From NCBI RefSeq assembly GCF_009569385.1, contig NZ_WBOF01000004.1, positions 208,973 to 272,972 on the forward strand: a stretch of 64,000 bases of DNA. Reading direction: 5' to 3'. Both the position numbers and the translations under genes were made by a program. Positions 24,051 to 33,207 of the stretch are shown in pieces. The notes under the pieces were generated by a model, which did not search any database, was not told the DNA's origin, and was given only the letters and a program-made list of their open reading frames with translations. This stretch comes from Streptomyces kaniharaensis (GTDB lineage: Bacteria; Actinomycetota; Actinomycetes; Streptomycetales; Streptomycetaceae). How positions within the stretch are numbered: the first letter of the stretch is position 1; each line of letters opens with the position of its first letter.

Positions 24051-24857
24051 ATGAACGACCAGCGGCCACACCAGGCACCGCCGACCGGTGCCGGTCAGCG
24101 CCACCACACCCTGACCGTCGGCCTCTTCGGCACCTCGATCACGGAGCACCTGGAGGCCTTCAACGCGCAGATGACCAACCAGGCCGACCTGCCCGCGGTC
24201 GGCTCCACGGTCACCGTCGAAGGTTGGCACCGGCGCGGCTGGGCCCACCGCCTTGCCCTGTCCCTGCGAGCCGCCTGGCCGCACCTCGGCTTCGACATCC
24301 GCAACTACGGGCAGGGCGGCGCCACGAGCCGCGACATCGCCGGCATCGTCGAACACGACCGGGCCACCACCGGCACCGACTACGACCTCGTCATCCTCAG
24401 CTGTGGCATCAACGACGTGTGGCGGCGCTTCCAGGGCAGGCTGTCGGAGGCGGTCGACCTCGACGAGTACACCCAGCACCTCGAAGCGATGCTCGACAGC
24501 CTCGGCGCCTACACCCGCACGACTATCGTCATGTCCGAGACGCCGTTCGGTCCCCTCGAGAACCCCGGCACCGTGGCCGCCATGAACGCCGAACTCGCCC
24601 GCTACAACGAGGCCGCCCGCACGGCCGCCGCCGCGCACGGCGCGCTGTTCCTGGACGTGTGGGCCCCCTTCACCTCCGCCGCCCGGCACCTCACACCCGC
24701 CGACGGCGACGACCCGGCCGGCCTGTGGAGCGACGGGGTACACCTGACCGAGCTGGGCGACACCCTGCTGCTCCAGCAGGTCGAACGGCTCCTCGCCGAG
24801 CACCGGATCATCGACAAGCTCCTCGGCTCCCAGCCCCCGGACCGAGGCACCGCGTAG
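24051..24857 (+). CDS. SGNH/GDSL family hydrolase
   Basis: This 268-residue protein shows the SGNH blocks: FGTSIT with candidate nucleophile S29 (block I), NYGQGGATS (block II Gly), LSCGINDVW (block III Asn) and WSDGVHLTELGD with D228 and H231 (block V). There is no signal peptide, so it acts in the cytoplasm. SGNH enzymes hydrolyse esters of lipids, sugars or thioesters, and the substrate here is unknown. Start ATG 24051. A short palindrome GGAGGTG-A-CACCTCC (23958-23972) upstream may be an operator. Confidence 0.85.
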   Translation: MNDQRPHQAPPTGAGQRHHTLTVGLFGTSITEHLEAFNAQMTNQADLPAVGSTVTVEGWHRRGWAHRLALSLRAAWPHLGFDIRNYGQGGATSRDIAGIVEHDRATTGTDYDLVILSCGINDVWRRFQGRLSEAVDLDEYTQHLEAMLDSLGAYTRTTIVMSETPFGPLENPGTVAAMNAELARYNEAARTAAAAHGALFLDVWAPFTSAARHLTPADGDDPAGLWSDGVHLTELGDTLLLQQVERLLAEHRIIDKLLGSQPPDRGTA

Positions 24858-24974
24858 GCCCGCCGGTCATCCGGAGCTGCCCGGCCAGCCAGCGGCCGCC
24901 GGCCCGGGCAGCACGCCGTGGACCGGAAGGTGACCACGGCTTCGCCTCGCTCGGGGGCCGGGGCCGCCGTCGGC

Positions 24975-25280
24975 TCAGGTAGGGATCTTGCGGTGCCGCC
25001 CGGTCCCCGGCCCCAGCGGGTTGAACCCGGGCACCGGCACCGCGACGGCCGCGTCGAGCGCGGAGACGGCGCGGCAAGCAGCGGGGTAGTCGTCGGCCAC
25101 GGAGACGGGCTGCCAGGTGTACCCGTCCCACTCCTGGACGATCCGCGGAGCCTGCGGATCGACGTGCGAGCCCCGGCTCGGACCCGCTTGCAGACTGACG
25201 ACGCGGCGCTCGCCGATCGGACGGCGCCTCGCCTCCCGGCGCGCGTACCAGGCGCTCAAGGACTCCTCGTCGTCTGGCAT
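24975..25280 (-). CDS. DUF6087-like protein
   Basis: This 101-residue protein starts MPDDEESLSAWYARREARRRPIGERR and continues PRIVQEWDGYTWQPVSVADDYPAACR. That pattern belongs to a small Streptomyces-specific family of unknown function (DUF6087). Start ATG 25280; the frame running to 25442 has no such family sequence. It is divergent from hemC. Confidence 0.7.
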   Translation of the reverse strand: MPDDEESLSAWYARREARRRPIGERRVVSLQAGPSRGSHVDPQAPRIVQEWDGYTWQPVSVADDYPAACRAVSALDAAVAVPVPGFNPLGPGTGRHRKIPT

Positions 25281-25495
25281 CCCTGCTCCCAACGTCGCTC
25301 GCTTCACCCGAAACCGCGCCACGGACCCTACCCAAGGCCCACGCCAGCCGGCCATCGAGCACCTGTTCCCCGGCCAGCCCGAAGCGCCAACACCCGCCGC
25401 ACCGAAGCGCGTTGTCCCCGACGCGCTGTCGGAAAGCACCACCGCTCCGGCCGGGTACCGTGGAGCTCACATCTCGTCAGATTCCGGGAGCCGAT

Positions 25496-26437
25496 GTGCC
25501 CATCCTTGTCGGTTCGCGGGGCAGCGACCTCGCCCGTACCCAGGTCCGCCAGTACCTGGAGCTGCTCGCCCCGCTCTGCCCCGGCGTCGAGTTCAAGCGC
25601 CGGGTCATCACGGAGGCGGGCGACCGCGACCGCGTTTCGCTGCTGGCCGACGTCGCCGGGCGCAGCGCGGGAAGTGCATTCTCCAGCCGCCTGGAGGCGG
25701 CCCTGGCCGCCGGTGAGATCGACGTCGCGGTCCACTCCCTGAAGGACCTGCCGACCAGCATGCCGGACGGCCTCGTGCTACTGGCCCCGCCAGGACGGGA
25801 GGCGGTGGAAGACGCCCTGTGCGGCTCGACGCTGGCCCAGCTGCCGCACGGGGCCCGGGTCGGCACCGGAGCCCCCCGCCGGGCCGCGCTGCTGCGGGCG
25901 GCGCGACCGGACCTGGAGCTGGTACCGATCCGGGGCAACGTCCCCGGCCGGCTGGCGGCGCTGAAGGGCAGGAACCGGGTGCACGCCGTGGTCCTCGCGG
26001 TCGCGGGCCTGCGACGGCTGGGCCTGGAGGACCACATCACCGAGGTGCTGCCACTGGACCGGTTCCCCGCCTCGCCCGGCCAGGGCGCTCTGGGCATCCA
26101 GATCCGCAGCGACCAGCAGGAGTTGCGGACGCTGCTGGAACGGGCGGGCGACCATACGGTCCACGCGGCGGTGCGGGCCGAGCGGAGCATGCTCGCCGAA
26201 CTCCACGGCGGGTGCAGCGTCCCGGTGGGCGCCTACGTGACACAGGAGCCGGAAGGCCGGCTGCTCCTCACCGGGCAGGTCGTGTCCCTGGATGGAGCCG
26301 TCCGGCTCACCGCCGCCTCCACCAGCCGTGCCGACGATCCGGAGAAGCTCGGCGCGGCGGTCGCACAGGAGCTCCTCGACCAGGGGGCACGGGACATCCT
26401 CGCGGAGATCCGCCCTGCGGCCGCCGGCGTACGGTAG
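25496..26437 (+). CDS. hemC: Hydroxymethylbilane synthase (porphobilinogen deaminase)
   Basis: This 313-residue protein is full length for the family. It joins four porphobilinogen molecules into hydroxymethylbilane, the tetrapyrrole precursor of heme, siroheme and cobalamin. Key motifs are intact: AVHSLKDLP with catalytic D84, VGTGAPRRAALL, IRGNVPGRL, PASPGQGALGI and GGCSVPVGAY with C240, which carries the dipyrromethane cofactor. GTG 25496 has GGGAG 5 nt upstream. No other tetrapyrrole gene is near. On a plasmid this would be a second copy beside the chromosomal hemC, perhaps a resistance, dosage or secondary-metabolism copy. It is divergent from the DUF6087 gene and convergent with the nitrilase. 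Confidence 0.95.
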   Translation: MPILVGSRGSDLARTQVRQYLELLAPLCPGVEFKRRVITEAGDRDRVSLLADVAGRSAGSAFSSRLEAALAAGEIDVAVHSLKDLPTSMPDGLVLLAPPGREAVEDALCGSTLAQLPHGARVGTGAPRRAALLRAARPDLELVPIRGNVPGRLAALKGRNRVHAVVLAVAGLRRLGLEDHITEVLPLDRFPASPGQGALGIQIRSDQQELRTLLERAGDHTVHAAVRAERSMLAELHGGCSVPVGAYVTQEPEGRLLLTGQVVSLDGAVRLTAASTSRADDPEKLGAAVAQELLDQGARDILAEIRPAAAGVR

Positions 26438-26513
26438 GCCGCCCCCCGGGGCAGAGCACCGCGATCCGGCACTCCGCCGGGAAGCTCTGGTAGGTCAGGC
26501 GTGCGGGGCGGTC

Positions 26514-27407
26514 TCAGAAGGCCGTGCGGATGTCGCTGCGCGGATCCCCGGTCACCAGCCGGTCCTTGTACAGCCCGTCCTGCGCCAGGCGGCGCCAGGG
26601 CCGGGCGTACCGAAGCGCCACGTCGATGTCCGGGTCGGCCGAGTCGAGGTCGATGTCAGCGATCGCCAGAGCGGGCTGCCCATCGGCGGGGCACCGCGCC
26701 AGCCACCGGCCGCCGGGCGCCACGATCCCGGACGGCACCGTGGCGCTGAACTGCGCCGGCACGGCATAACCCAACCAGTAGCTGTACAGCGTCCCGTAGG
26801 CCTGGGCGACGCGCGCCCTCGGGGCATCGTCGACCATCACGGAGAGCAGGACGCAGTCGACGTCCAGGCGTTCGTACTCGGCGAAGAGCGGCGGGAAGTT
26901 CGCCTCGACGCACAGCGCGCAGCCGATCCGGATGCCGTCCACCTCGAAGACCACAGGCTCGCGCCCCGGGGTGTACAGGTAGGAGACCTCGGTGTTCGAC
27001 AGGAACCGCTTGTCGTACCGCGCGACCAGCTCGCCGCGGTCGGAGACGACGAAGAGGCTGTTGTGGGGCCGGTTCGGCGGCGTGAGGGGGTGGAGCGACC
27101 CGAACGCCGTCCACAACCGCAACTCCCCCGCCAGCGCGGCGATCGACTCGGCCTCCTCGCGCATGACGTCCCAGGCGGCCCGGCTCCAGTCGGCCGGGAC
27201 CAGCTTCCCGTCCGGGCCGGCCGCCATGACGTGCTTGCTCGGATAGGTGATCGCCCCCTCGGGGAACTGCACCAGCCGCGCACCCGCCCCGGCGGCCTCG
27301 GCCATCAGGGCCCGGATCTCCTGCCCCGCCGCCCGCAGCGCGCCGCGGTCTGTGGGGTCCTCCGGAACGGTGCTCTGCGCGACGGCCAGCCGCAATGTCC
27401 TCGCCAT
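26514..27407 (-). CDS. Carbon-nitrogen hydrolase (nitrilase superfamily)
   Basis: This 297-residue protein contains the superfamily triad: E50 in LVQFPEGAI, K133 in ARYDKRFLS and C166 in IGCALCVEANFP. Such enzymes cut nitriles, amides or carbamoyl groups via a cysteine thioester. The length fits aliphatic amidases/N-carbamoyl hydrolases better than true nitrilases (about 330-360), but the substrate cannot be read from sequence. Start ATG 27407. It converges on hemC, so the two are not in one operon. Confidence 0.9.
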   Translation of the reverse strand: MARTLRLAVAQSTVPEDPTDRGALRAAGQEIRALMAEAAGAGARLVQFPEGAITYPSKHVMAAGPDGKLVPADWSRAAWDVMREEAESIAALAGELRLWTAFGSLHPLTPPNRPHNSLFVVSDRGELVARYDKRFLSNTEVSYLYTPGREPVVFEVDGIRIGCALCVEANFPPLFAEYERLDVDCVLLSVMVDDAPRARVAQAYGTLYSYWLGYAVPAQFSATVPSGIVAPGGRWLARCPADGQPALAIADIDLDSADPDIDVALRYARPWRRLAQDGLYKDRLVTGDPRSDIRTAF

Positions 27408-27623
27408 GGCGTGGAAGCTACGGGATCCCCACCGCCACGGTCCGAAGCTCCGGTCGAACCGGCCGGATCCGCGCGGGCTGTGTCCGGTTCGCCGACCGCG
27501 CGCGGCGCACCGGCGCGCGCCGGCCCCAGCCGTCGCGGCAGAGCGAGGAGGCCGATGCGGCGTGCGCCTGGTCGCGGCCCGCGCGGGCCGGGGCTCAGGC
27601 CGTGAGACCCGGCACCCGCACGG

Positions 27624-27884
27624 TCATCTGGTGCTGGACCCGGCGTCGGCGTGCTCAGCCGCGGCCGGCTGCCGCCGCGGCATCGTGGTGACGAACACCG
27701 CGAGGGCCGCGAGCGCGATCAGGACGACCAGCACGGTGGACGCGGTGCCGTGCGGGCGGATCACCCACGCCGCGATCAAGGCGACGGCGGCGCTGGGCAG
27801 TCCGAAGACGAGCGCCCAGCGCCGCCACCTCGCCGCCTGCGAACGCCCTTGAGCGGCAGAGGTGTTCTCGGACGGATCGGGCAC
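27624..27884 (-). CDS. Small membrane protein
   Basis: This is an 86-residue protein with a basic N-terminal part (QAARWRRWALVFGLPSAAVALIAAWVI) and a second hydrophobic segment (STVLVVLIALAALAVFVTTM), so two membrane helices. GTG 27884 has GGAG 6 nt upstream. It is divergent from the WhiB-like gene. No family recognised. Confidence 0.6.
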   Translation of the reverse strand: MPDPSENTSAAQGRSQAARWRRWALVFGLPSAAVALIAAWVIRPHGTASTVLVVLIALAALAVFVTTMPRRQPAAAEHADAGSSTR

Positions 27885-28090
27885 AGCTGTCTCCTTCGGA
27901 CGGGCGACAACACCCCGAATCTACGGCGCGGGGCGGCCGCTGCGGAATCACTCGAAAGCGTGACATCGGCAGAGCGACAGTAGCGGCCTCGCGCTCCTTC
28001 TCCGTAGGTTCCGCGGGCGGTGCATCGCCTACGCTGGTCGGTCGCCGAGGGGAACCGGCAGGAGCGGGAAGACGAAGAGGGGGCGCGGCC

Positions 28091-28396
28091 GTGGGGGAGA
28101 CGGACATCGACTGGGGGCGGGCTGCCTGCCGGGGCGTGGACCCGGATGAGCTGTTCGTCGACGGCGCCGCGCAGAACAGGGCCAAGAGCGTGTGCGTCGG
28201 GTGCCCCATCCGCACCGAGTGCCTGGCGGACGCGCTCGACCGGCGCGTCGAGTTCGGCATCTGGGGCGGAATGACCGAGCGGGAGCGGCGCGCCCTGCTC
28301 AAGCGCCGACCGACGGTGGTGTCGTGGCGGCGCCTGCTGGAGGCCGCCAGGGCCGAACACGCGCAGCGCGGCGGCGGGGAGCGGCTGGCTGGCTGA
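28091..28396 (+). CDS. WhiB-like iron-sulfur transcription factor
   Basis: This is a 101-residue protein. The four cysteines C13, C35, C38 and C44 (C-x21-C-x2-C-x5-C) hold a [4Fe-4S] cluster in this actinobacterial family. GIWGG (56-60) is the turn that contacts sigma factor, and the basic tail RERRALLKRRPTVVSWRRL would contact DNA. Wbl proteins bind the primary sigma factor and change promoter choice. GTG 28091 follows a GAGGGGG stretch. It is a natural suspect for controlling the plasmid-specific promoters described here, but nothing in the sequence proves that link. Confidence 0.93.
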   Translation: MGETDIDWGRAACRGVDPDELFVDGAAQNRAKSVCVGCPIRTECLADALDRRVEFGIWGGMTERERRALLKRRPTVVSWRRLLEAARAEHAQRGGGERLAG

Positions 28397-28730
28397 GGGC
28401 GGTCCTTGCGGCGTGCCTCCGCGCCCGGACGAGGCCTCGGTGACGGTGCATCTTCCAGCCTGGTTTGTGCGGAAACAGGCGGCTGTTCGCTCATTCGGGG
28501 GATAACCTTGCGCCGCCCGATGGGGATTCGTCAGGATGGTGCCCTGGCTGCGCCCACGGTGCGCGGGCCCGCCGGTCATCCCCACCGTTGACCGTCCCGG
28601 GTGAACTGAGCAAACGCTCGAACCGGCACGATGAGCATGATCGACATGAAGACGGCGTCCTGACCTGTTGGCTTGGCGTCGCACTGAGGTGGGGCGGTGC
28701 GTCACGCGAAGCCCGGTTCAAGGAGCCCCC
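28397..28730. other. Intergenic region, nothing definite
   Basis: These 334 bases lie between the WhiB-like and TPR-like genes. I found no open frame with a ribosome site and no clear hairpin. A promoter for the next gene is expected, but I could not locate it. Confidence 0.35.
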
Positions 28731-30395
28731 ATGTCCACCACCACGCGGCCCTCCGCCGACAAGCAGCGGCGCGTCCAGCGCACCCAGCCGACCCGGCTCG
28801 CCCGCCTCCTGGATGCCGAGACGCAGATCGGCTACCAGAAGGCACTTCAGGAGGTCGCCAGCGCCAGCGAGGCCGGCCGGCTCCCCAGCCGCCTCGACCA
28901 CTACGGCCTCGACCTGGCCCTGCGGATCCTGATGCAGCAGGACTACATGATGTGGAGCCCCCTCGCCGCCGGCCACCTCTGGCCGGACGTCTATCAGCCG
29001 CTGACGCAGACGCTGCCCGGCACCAGGGCCAAGCGGGCCCTGGCCGCCCTGGAGAGGGCACACCTCGCCGGCGCCCGCGAAGCGACCGAGGACGGCGACT
29101 TCCACCCCGGCGAAGTCCTCGACGCCTACGACGAGGACGATGAAGACGACGACGAGGAGGAGGACGGTCTCGAGGACGCGGAGCCGGACAGCGCCGACGC
29201 CTCCGACGACGGCGAAGATCCGGCAGCGCCGGACACGGAGGACCTCGGGATCGCCCCGGGCCCGCAGAAGGACGCCGAGATCGCCGCTCGTTGGTGGCTG
29301 GACCGGCTCGCTGAGGACGGCGTCCTGCCCCGCTACCGGATGCCGGACCCCTACCCCGGCCGCGCCGAAGTGCCCCTCGACGCCGCGCTGGACACCCTGC
29401 GGGCCACCGCGGACGTGGAAGGCTACGAGGACGAGCTGCACCGCATCGTGGCCGCCGAGCCCCGCGACGTCGACGCCTACGCCCACCTCGGCAGCCTGGC
29501 CCTGCAACGCCACGACGGCGAGTTCGGCGATCTCATCTCCTACGTCGGCCCCACCGCCGCCGACCGCCGCCGCCACCTGAAGGAAGCGCTGGCCTGGTAC
29601 GAGGCCGCCGTCGCCGTCGGCGAGGCGTCCCTCCCGATGATCTTCCACGGCCGGCTGCCCTGGTCCCAGATGGACAACCGGCCCTTCCTGCGCGCCGTCC
29701 GCGGCCTGGCCCTGACCCTGTGGCGCCTGGGCCGCTTCAACTCCGCCGAACTCGTCCTGGTCACCCTCCTCTACCTCAACCCCACCGACAACCAGGGTGC
29801 GCGCGAGCTCCTGCCCGACGTCCGCGCCCACCGCCGCTGGCACCCCGGCATCACCGAGGCCGACGACCAGCGCATCCGCAACGACGTCCTGGTCGTCGCC
29901 CGCCGACCGGTCCACACCCGCCCCGGCAGCCTGCGCACCCTGCTCACCGGCGCCGAGCAGCCCACGCCCGACGCCGTCGCCGACATCGTCCGCCGCGCCG
30001 CCGCCCAAGCCCTGGGCGCCACCTGGGACGGACGGTCCTCCCACGTCGTCGTCGGCCACCCGGACGCCGGAATCAAGGTGACGATCGTGGCCCGGCACCA
30101 GCGCGGCCACAGCCTCACCCCGGACGAGTACTGGTGGGACGCGCACAACGCCGGCAGCGACATGGACGGCCCCGTCCTGTTCACCCTGGTCGCCGACCGC
30201 GGCTACATCGCGGTCGCCCAACTCCTGCGCGCCGACCAGCTAGCCCCCTACCGCGCCGCCGACCTCCCGCGGCGCGACCGGACCGCCTTCACCACCACCT
30301 TCATCCACGGCGACACCCGGTACGGCACCGACCTGGCCTCGTTGATCGACCACGCGCTCGACGTCCTCCCGGCACAGCCCGGCGCCCGGACGTGA
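28731..30395 (+). CDS. Large TPR-like protein with acidic linker
   Basis: This 554-residue protein has a helical N-terminus, a very acidic Asp/Glu linker (about residues 135-175) and then helical repeats. The phrase DNRPFLRAVRGLALTLWRLGRFNSAELVLVTLLYLNPTDNQGARELL (nt about 29650-29810) is a TPR-like pair seen in proteins that bind partners. The C-terminal 150 residues are a separate alpha/beta domain. Start ATG 28731 with AAGGAG upstream. Function unknown; a scaffold role is plausible. Confidence 0.65.
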   Translation: MSTTTRPSADKQRRVQRTQPTRLARLLDAETQIGYQKALQEVASASEAGRLPSRLDHYGLDLALRILMQQDYMMWSPLAAGHLWPDVYQPLTQTLPGTRAKRALAALERAHLAGAREATEDGDFHPGEVLDAYDEDDEDDDEEEDGLEDAEPDSADASDDGEDPAAPDTEDLGIAPGPQKDAEIAARWWLDRLAEDGVLPRYRMPDPYPGRAEVPLDAALDTLRATADVEGYEDELHRIVAAEPRDVDAYAHLGSLALQRHDGEFGDLISYVGPTAADRRRHLKEALAWYEAAVAVGEASLPMIFHGRLPWSQMDNRPFLRAVRGLALTLWRLGRFNSAELVLVTLLYLNPTDNQGARELLPDVRAHRRWHPGITEADDQRIRNDVLVVARRPVHTRPGSLRTLLTGAEQPTPDAVADIVRRAAAQALGATWDGRSSHVVVGHPDAGIKVTIVARHQRGHSLTPDEYWWDAHNAGSDMDGPVLFTLVADRGYIAVAQLLRADQLAPYRAADLPRRDRTAFTTTFIHGDTRYGTDLASLIDHALDVLPAQPGART

Positions 30396-30403
30396 CCACC
30401 CGC

Positions 30404-30431
30404 CCCGGCCCGGCACGACACCCGGGCCGGG
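30404..30431 (+). terminator. GC-rich terminator hairpin
   Basis: CCCGGCCCGG-N8-CCGGGCCGGG begins 9 nt after the stop of the TPR-like gene. It is a perfect 10-bp stem without a T-run. Confidence 0.55.
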
Positions 30432-30581
30432 ACGAACGGCAGCCGCCGAACCGGGCAGCCGCTCACCGCCAGACGAAGCAGAACGCCGTGCTGCCCGACC
30501 GGCCCCGCCCCCGATACGCCGGTACCCGGATGTGCCGCGATCTCGTCACCCGTGACCACCTGGCGCTGCCATCCTGGACCG

Positions 30582-31427
30582 ATGGAGTCCGTTGAATCCG
30601 CCCTCGCCCGCCTCTGGCCGGCCGTCGTTCGTGCCGACCGCGTCGTCCTGCGCCCGGTCACGGCCCAGGACGCGCCGGTCGTGCGGGCCTTGCTGACCGA
30701 CGCCCGGGTCCGCGCCTTCCTGGGCGGCCCGGCCAGCGAGGAGCGGGTGGCGACCCGGCAACGCAAGTACCCGACCACCCCCGGCGTGTGGGCGGTCGCT
30801 CCCGCCGCCGGGGGCGAGGCGATCGGCCTGGTCAGCATCACCGCGGACAGCCGGTGCGCGGACAGGGCCGAGGTCTCCTACCGGCTGCTGCCATCGGCCT
30901 GGGGCCAGGGCCTCGGGCGCGAGGCCGTGGGCGCCGCCGTCGAGTGGTGGAGCGCGGCGGTGCCCGACGGAGGCCCGCTCATCGCGGTCACCCAGGAGCG
31001 CAACACCGCCTCGCGCCGCCTGCTGGAGTCGCTGGGCATGACCGTGCTCGACACGCTCCTCGAGTTCGGCGAACCGCAGTGCCTCTACACCCCGGGCGAC
31101 GAGGACACCGCGCTGCGCTGGGCCCGGGTGCTGGACGAACGCCGCGAGGACGTCGAACGTCGGCGGGGAGCCGAAGCGCGGGCGACCGCCGTCGGCCGCA
31201 CGCTGCCGGACGACCTGTCCGCCCTCACCCCCGAACGGATGGCCCGGCTCTGTCCCGCCCGGCACGGCGCCTACGGACGCATCTGCGCGCACGAGAAGGA
31301 CCACACCCCCGACCTTCATCTCGGCAGAGCCGCGGACGGGGCCTGGATCGCCTGGCTGGACCGTGCCGAGCCGGCGCCCCCGGCCGGGCCCGCGGTGTCG
31401 GTCGAGCGTGGTACCACTCGTTCATGA
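30582..31427 (+). CDS. GNAT acetyltransferase (RimJ/RimL type) with Cys/His tail
   Basis: This 281-residue protein has in residues 15-160 the RimJ/L-type GNAT fold. It begins RVVLRPVTAQDAPVVRALL, has the acetyl-CoA motif LLPSAWGQGLGREAVGAAVEWW and the NTASRRLLESLGM helix. It would transfer acetyl to an amine of a protein or small molecule. The tail of about 70 residues contains CPARHGAYGRICAHEKDHTPDLH, a Cys/His cluster that may bind zinc. Start ATG 30582. Its stop overlaps the next start (ATGA, 31424-31427), so the partner protein is co-translated. Confidence 0.85.
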   Translation: MESVESALARLWPAVVRADRVVLRPVTAQDAPVVRALLTDARVRAFLGGPASEERVATRQRKYPTTPGVWAVAPAAGGEAIGLVSITADSRCADRAEVSYRLLPSAWGQGLGREAVGAAVEWWSAAVPDGGPLIAVTQERNTASRRLLESLGMTVLDTLLEFGEPQCLYTPGDEDTALRWARVLDERREDVERRRGAEARATAVGRTLPDDLSALTPERMARLCPARHGAYGRICAHEKDHTPDLHLGRAADGAWIAWLDRAEPAPPAGPAVSVERGTTRS

Positions 31428-32044
31428 CCGACTCCGCTGCACCGCCCGAGGACCTGGACCCGATCCTCCAGCTGGCCCGTACGGCCCTGGCCGACGGGGA
31501 CCACGACGGCGCCGCCGAACTGTTCGAGCAGGCCGCCCGTGCCGGCACACCCGGCGTCCTGGGGAAGATCGCCGAGGCGTACGCGGAGATGTTCGACGGG
31601 CGGGCAGCGGACTGGATGAGCCGCGCCGTCGCCGCGATGAGCGTGCCGGGCGGGATCACGGTTCACCCGGGGACTCTGCGGATCATCGCGCAGCACGGTG
31701 TGCCCGAGCAGCAGGTGTGGTCGGTCACGGTCAGGTCGTCCGACGAGGACCGCCCTGCGGTGGTCACCGCGCTGGAGGCTGCGGTGCCTCGGCTGATGCG
31801 GATCACACACGACGGCCGGGAGCTGACGGACGGCGACATGGACGCGGCCCTGGCCTCCGGCGTCGACTTCTACAGCCCGAACTACGCCGCGGTGGACACC
31901 TCCGTCCCGAAGGTGTGGCTGGACTGCAAGGACGCGGTGCTGCCGGCGATGGCCCTCGCCGTGATCCGGGTCCTGGCGGACGAGTTCGACACCGCCGGTG
32001 TCCGGCAGGCCGGGCTGTGCACCCCCGCGACGAAGGGCCCGTAG
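31424..32044 (+). CDS. Hypothetical protein, paralogue of the gene at 48188
   Basis: This 206-residue protein is co-translated with the acetyltransferase. Its N-terminal third is a short helical repeat (ADGDHDGAAELFEQAARAGTPGVLGKIAEAY). The C-terminal part FYSPNYAAVDTSVPKVWLD matches the protein at 48188-48832 closely (LYSPNYVGLDPSVPLVWMD). The two thus form a family with two members on this plasmid. Function unknown. Confidence 0.65.
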   Translation: MTDSAAPPEDLDPILQLARTALADGDHDGAAELFEQAARAGTPGVLGKIAEAYAEMFDGRAADWMSRAVAAMSVPGGITVHPGTLRIIAQHGVPEQQVWSVTVRSSDEDRPAVVTALEAAVPRLMRITHDGRELTDGDMDAALASGVDFYSPNYAAVDTSVPKVWLDCKDAVLPAMALAVIRVLADEFDTAGVRQAGLCTPATKGP

Positions 32045-32211
32045 CCCGGTCATCCCGGCCGCGGCCTCCGCGCGCCCGTTGCCGGGCCGGAGCCGGGGCA
32101 GACAGCGCCCGGACGTGCGCAGCGGGTCGAGGGGCCCTCGGACGGTGTCGGTGCCCGCGTGCATAGTGGTCGCAGGCCGACCGTGGTCCGGAGCAGAGAG
32201 CGAGCAGGTCC

Positions 32212-33006
32212 ATGAGCATCCCGAGGCGTTCCCGTGAGCGCGTGGCTGCGGTGGTGGACCCGGGCCTTCCCGCGTCGGTCGCTGCCACCGTTCACCGCCT
32301 CGCCCGTCAGCACCCCGAAGTGCTGCGGAACCCGGATGCCCCGCTGCCCCGGTGGGCCGCTGTGGACCTCGCCGAGTTGGCCCGTGGGGCCAGGAAGCAA
32401 GCGATCGTCGTCGCAGGCGCGGCCGTCGTGGTCCCGCTCCTGGTGTGGGTGCAGCGCGAGATGCAGCGGAACCTCGGCGGCGACATCATGTCGTCCGGCA
32501 CCCTTCTGACCGTCATGATCGCGGTGGTCGGCGTGGCGCTAGTCATCAACGTGCTGCGGGAGTGGCACCAGGTACACACCCCCGGAGGGCGGACGACCGT
32601 CGCTCGGGAACTCGCCGAGGCCCGGGGCCGGTACTTGCTGCGCGGCACCGACCTGAGCGACGACGCCTGGGCCGCCGTCGTACGGGCGCAGCGGGCGATG
32701 AACCTGGTGCTGGCCTCAACGTGGCTGGTTTCACCGGTGGGGACGGTGGACCGCGACGCCTTCATCCAGGGGATCTGGGCGATGGCCCGGACGATGGCGA
32801 AGGACGGGAGTGCGGCATCCGGGGAGACCTTCGCCGTTGCCATCGAGGTGTACAGTCAGCGGATCGACGAGGCCAACAAGATCAACATGGCCGAGCTGGA
32901 GGCCCGTACCCGCCCGCCGGCCGGTACCCGTTCCCCGGCCTTGGCCGAGGCTGTGAAGCGGGCCGACAGCGCGGGTGCCCACGCACTGGCGCTGGCCCGG
33001 CTCTGA
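32212..33006 (+). CDS. Membrane protein of unknown function
   Basis: This 264-residue protein has two adjacent membrane helices around residues 60-115 (AIVVAGAAVVVPLLVWV and LLTVMIAVVGVALVINVL), flanked by helical cytoplasmic regions. Start ATG 32212, which has only a weak ribosome site. No catalytic motif or family was recognised. Confidence 0.6.
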   Translation: MSIPRRSRERVAAVVDPGLPASVAATVHRLARQHPEVLRNPDAPLPRWAAVDLAELARGARKQAIVVAGAAVVVPLLVWVQREMQRNLGGDIMSSGTLLTVMIAVVGVALVINVLREWHQVHTPGGRTTVARELAEARGRYLLRGTDLSDDAWAAVVRAQRAMNLVLASTWLVSPVGTVDRDAFIQGIWAMARTMAKDGSAASGETFAVAIEVYSQRIDEANKINMAELEARTRPPAGTRSPALAEAVKRADSAGAHALALARL

Positions 33007-33207
33007 CCTTCACCGGCTCGACCTCACCGGGCCGGACCGTTGCCCCAGCCCGTCGAGGTGGGCGACTTCTGCCGATCCGCCGGTGAGCCCTCCGCTCGTC
33101 GGCACCGACGCCGTCCGTCCGGCCCTGGTCGGCCTGGCCGTCGGCGTGATCGTGTGAATTCCCCTGAACCTCCCCGGCGAGGAACTGGCGCAGTGCAGGA
33201 TGTGGTC

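Noticed and set aside
28491..30221. A 576-codon minus-strand open frame
   Set aside because: Antisense shadow of the TPR-like gene; product is Gly/Val-rich low complexity.
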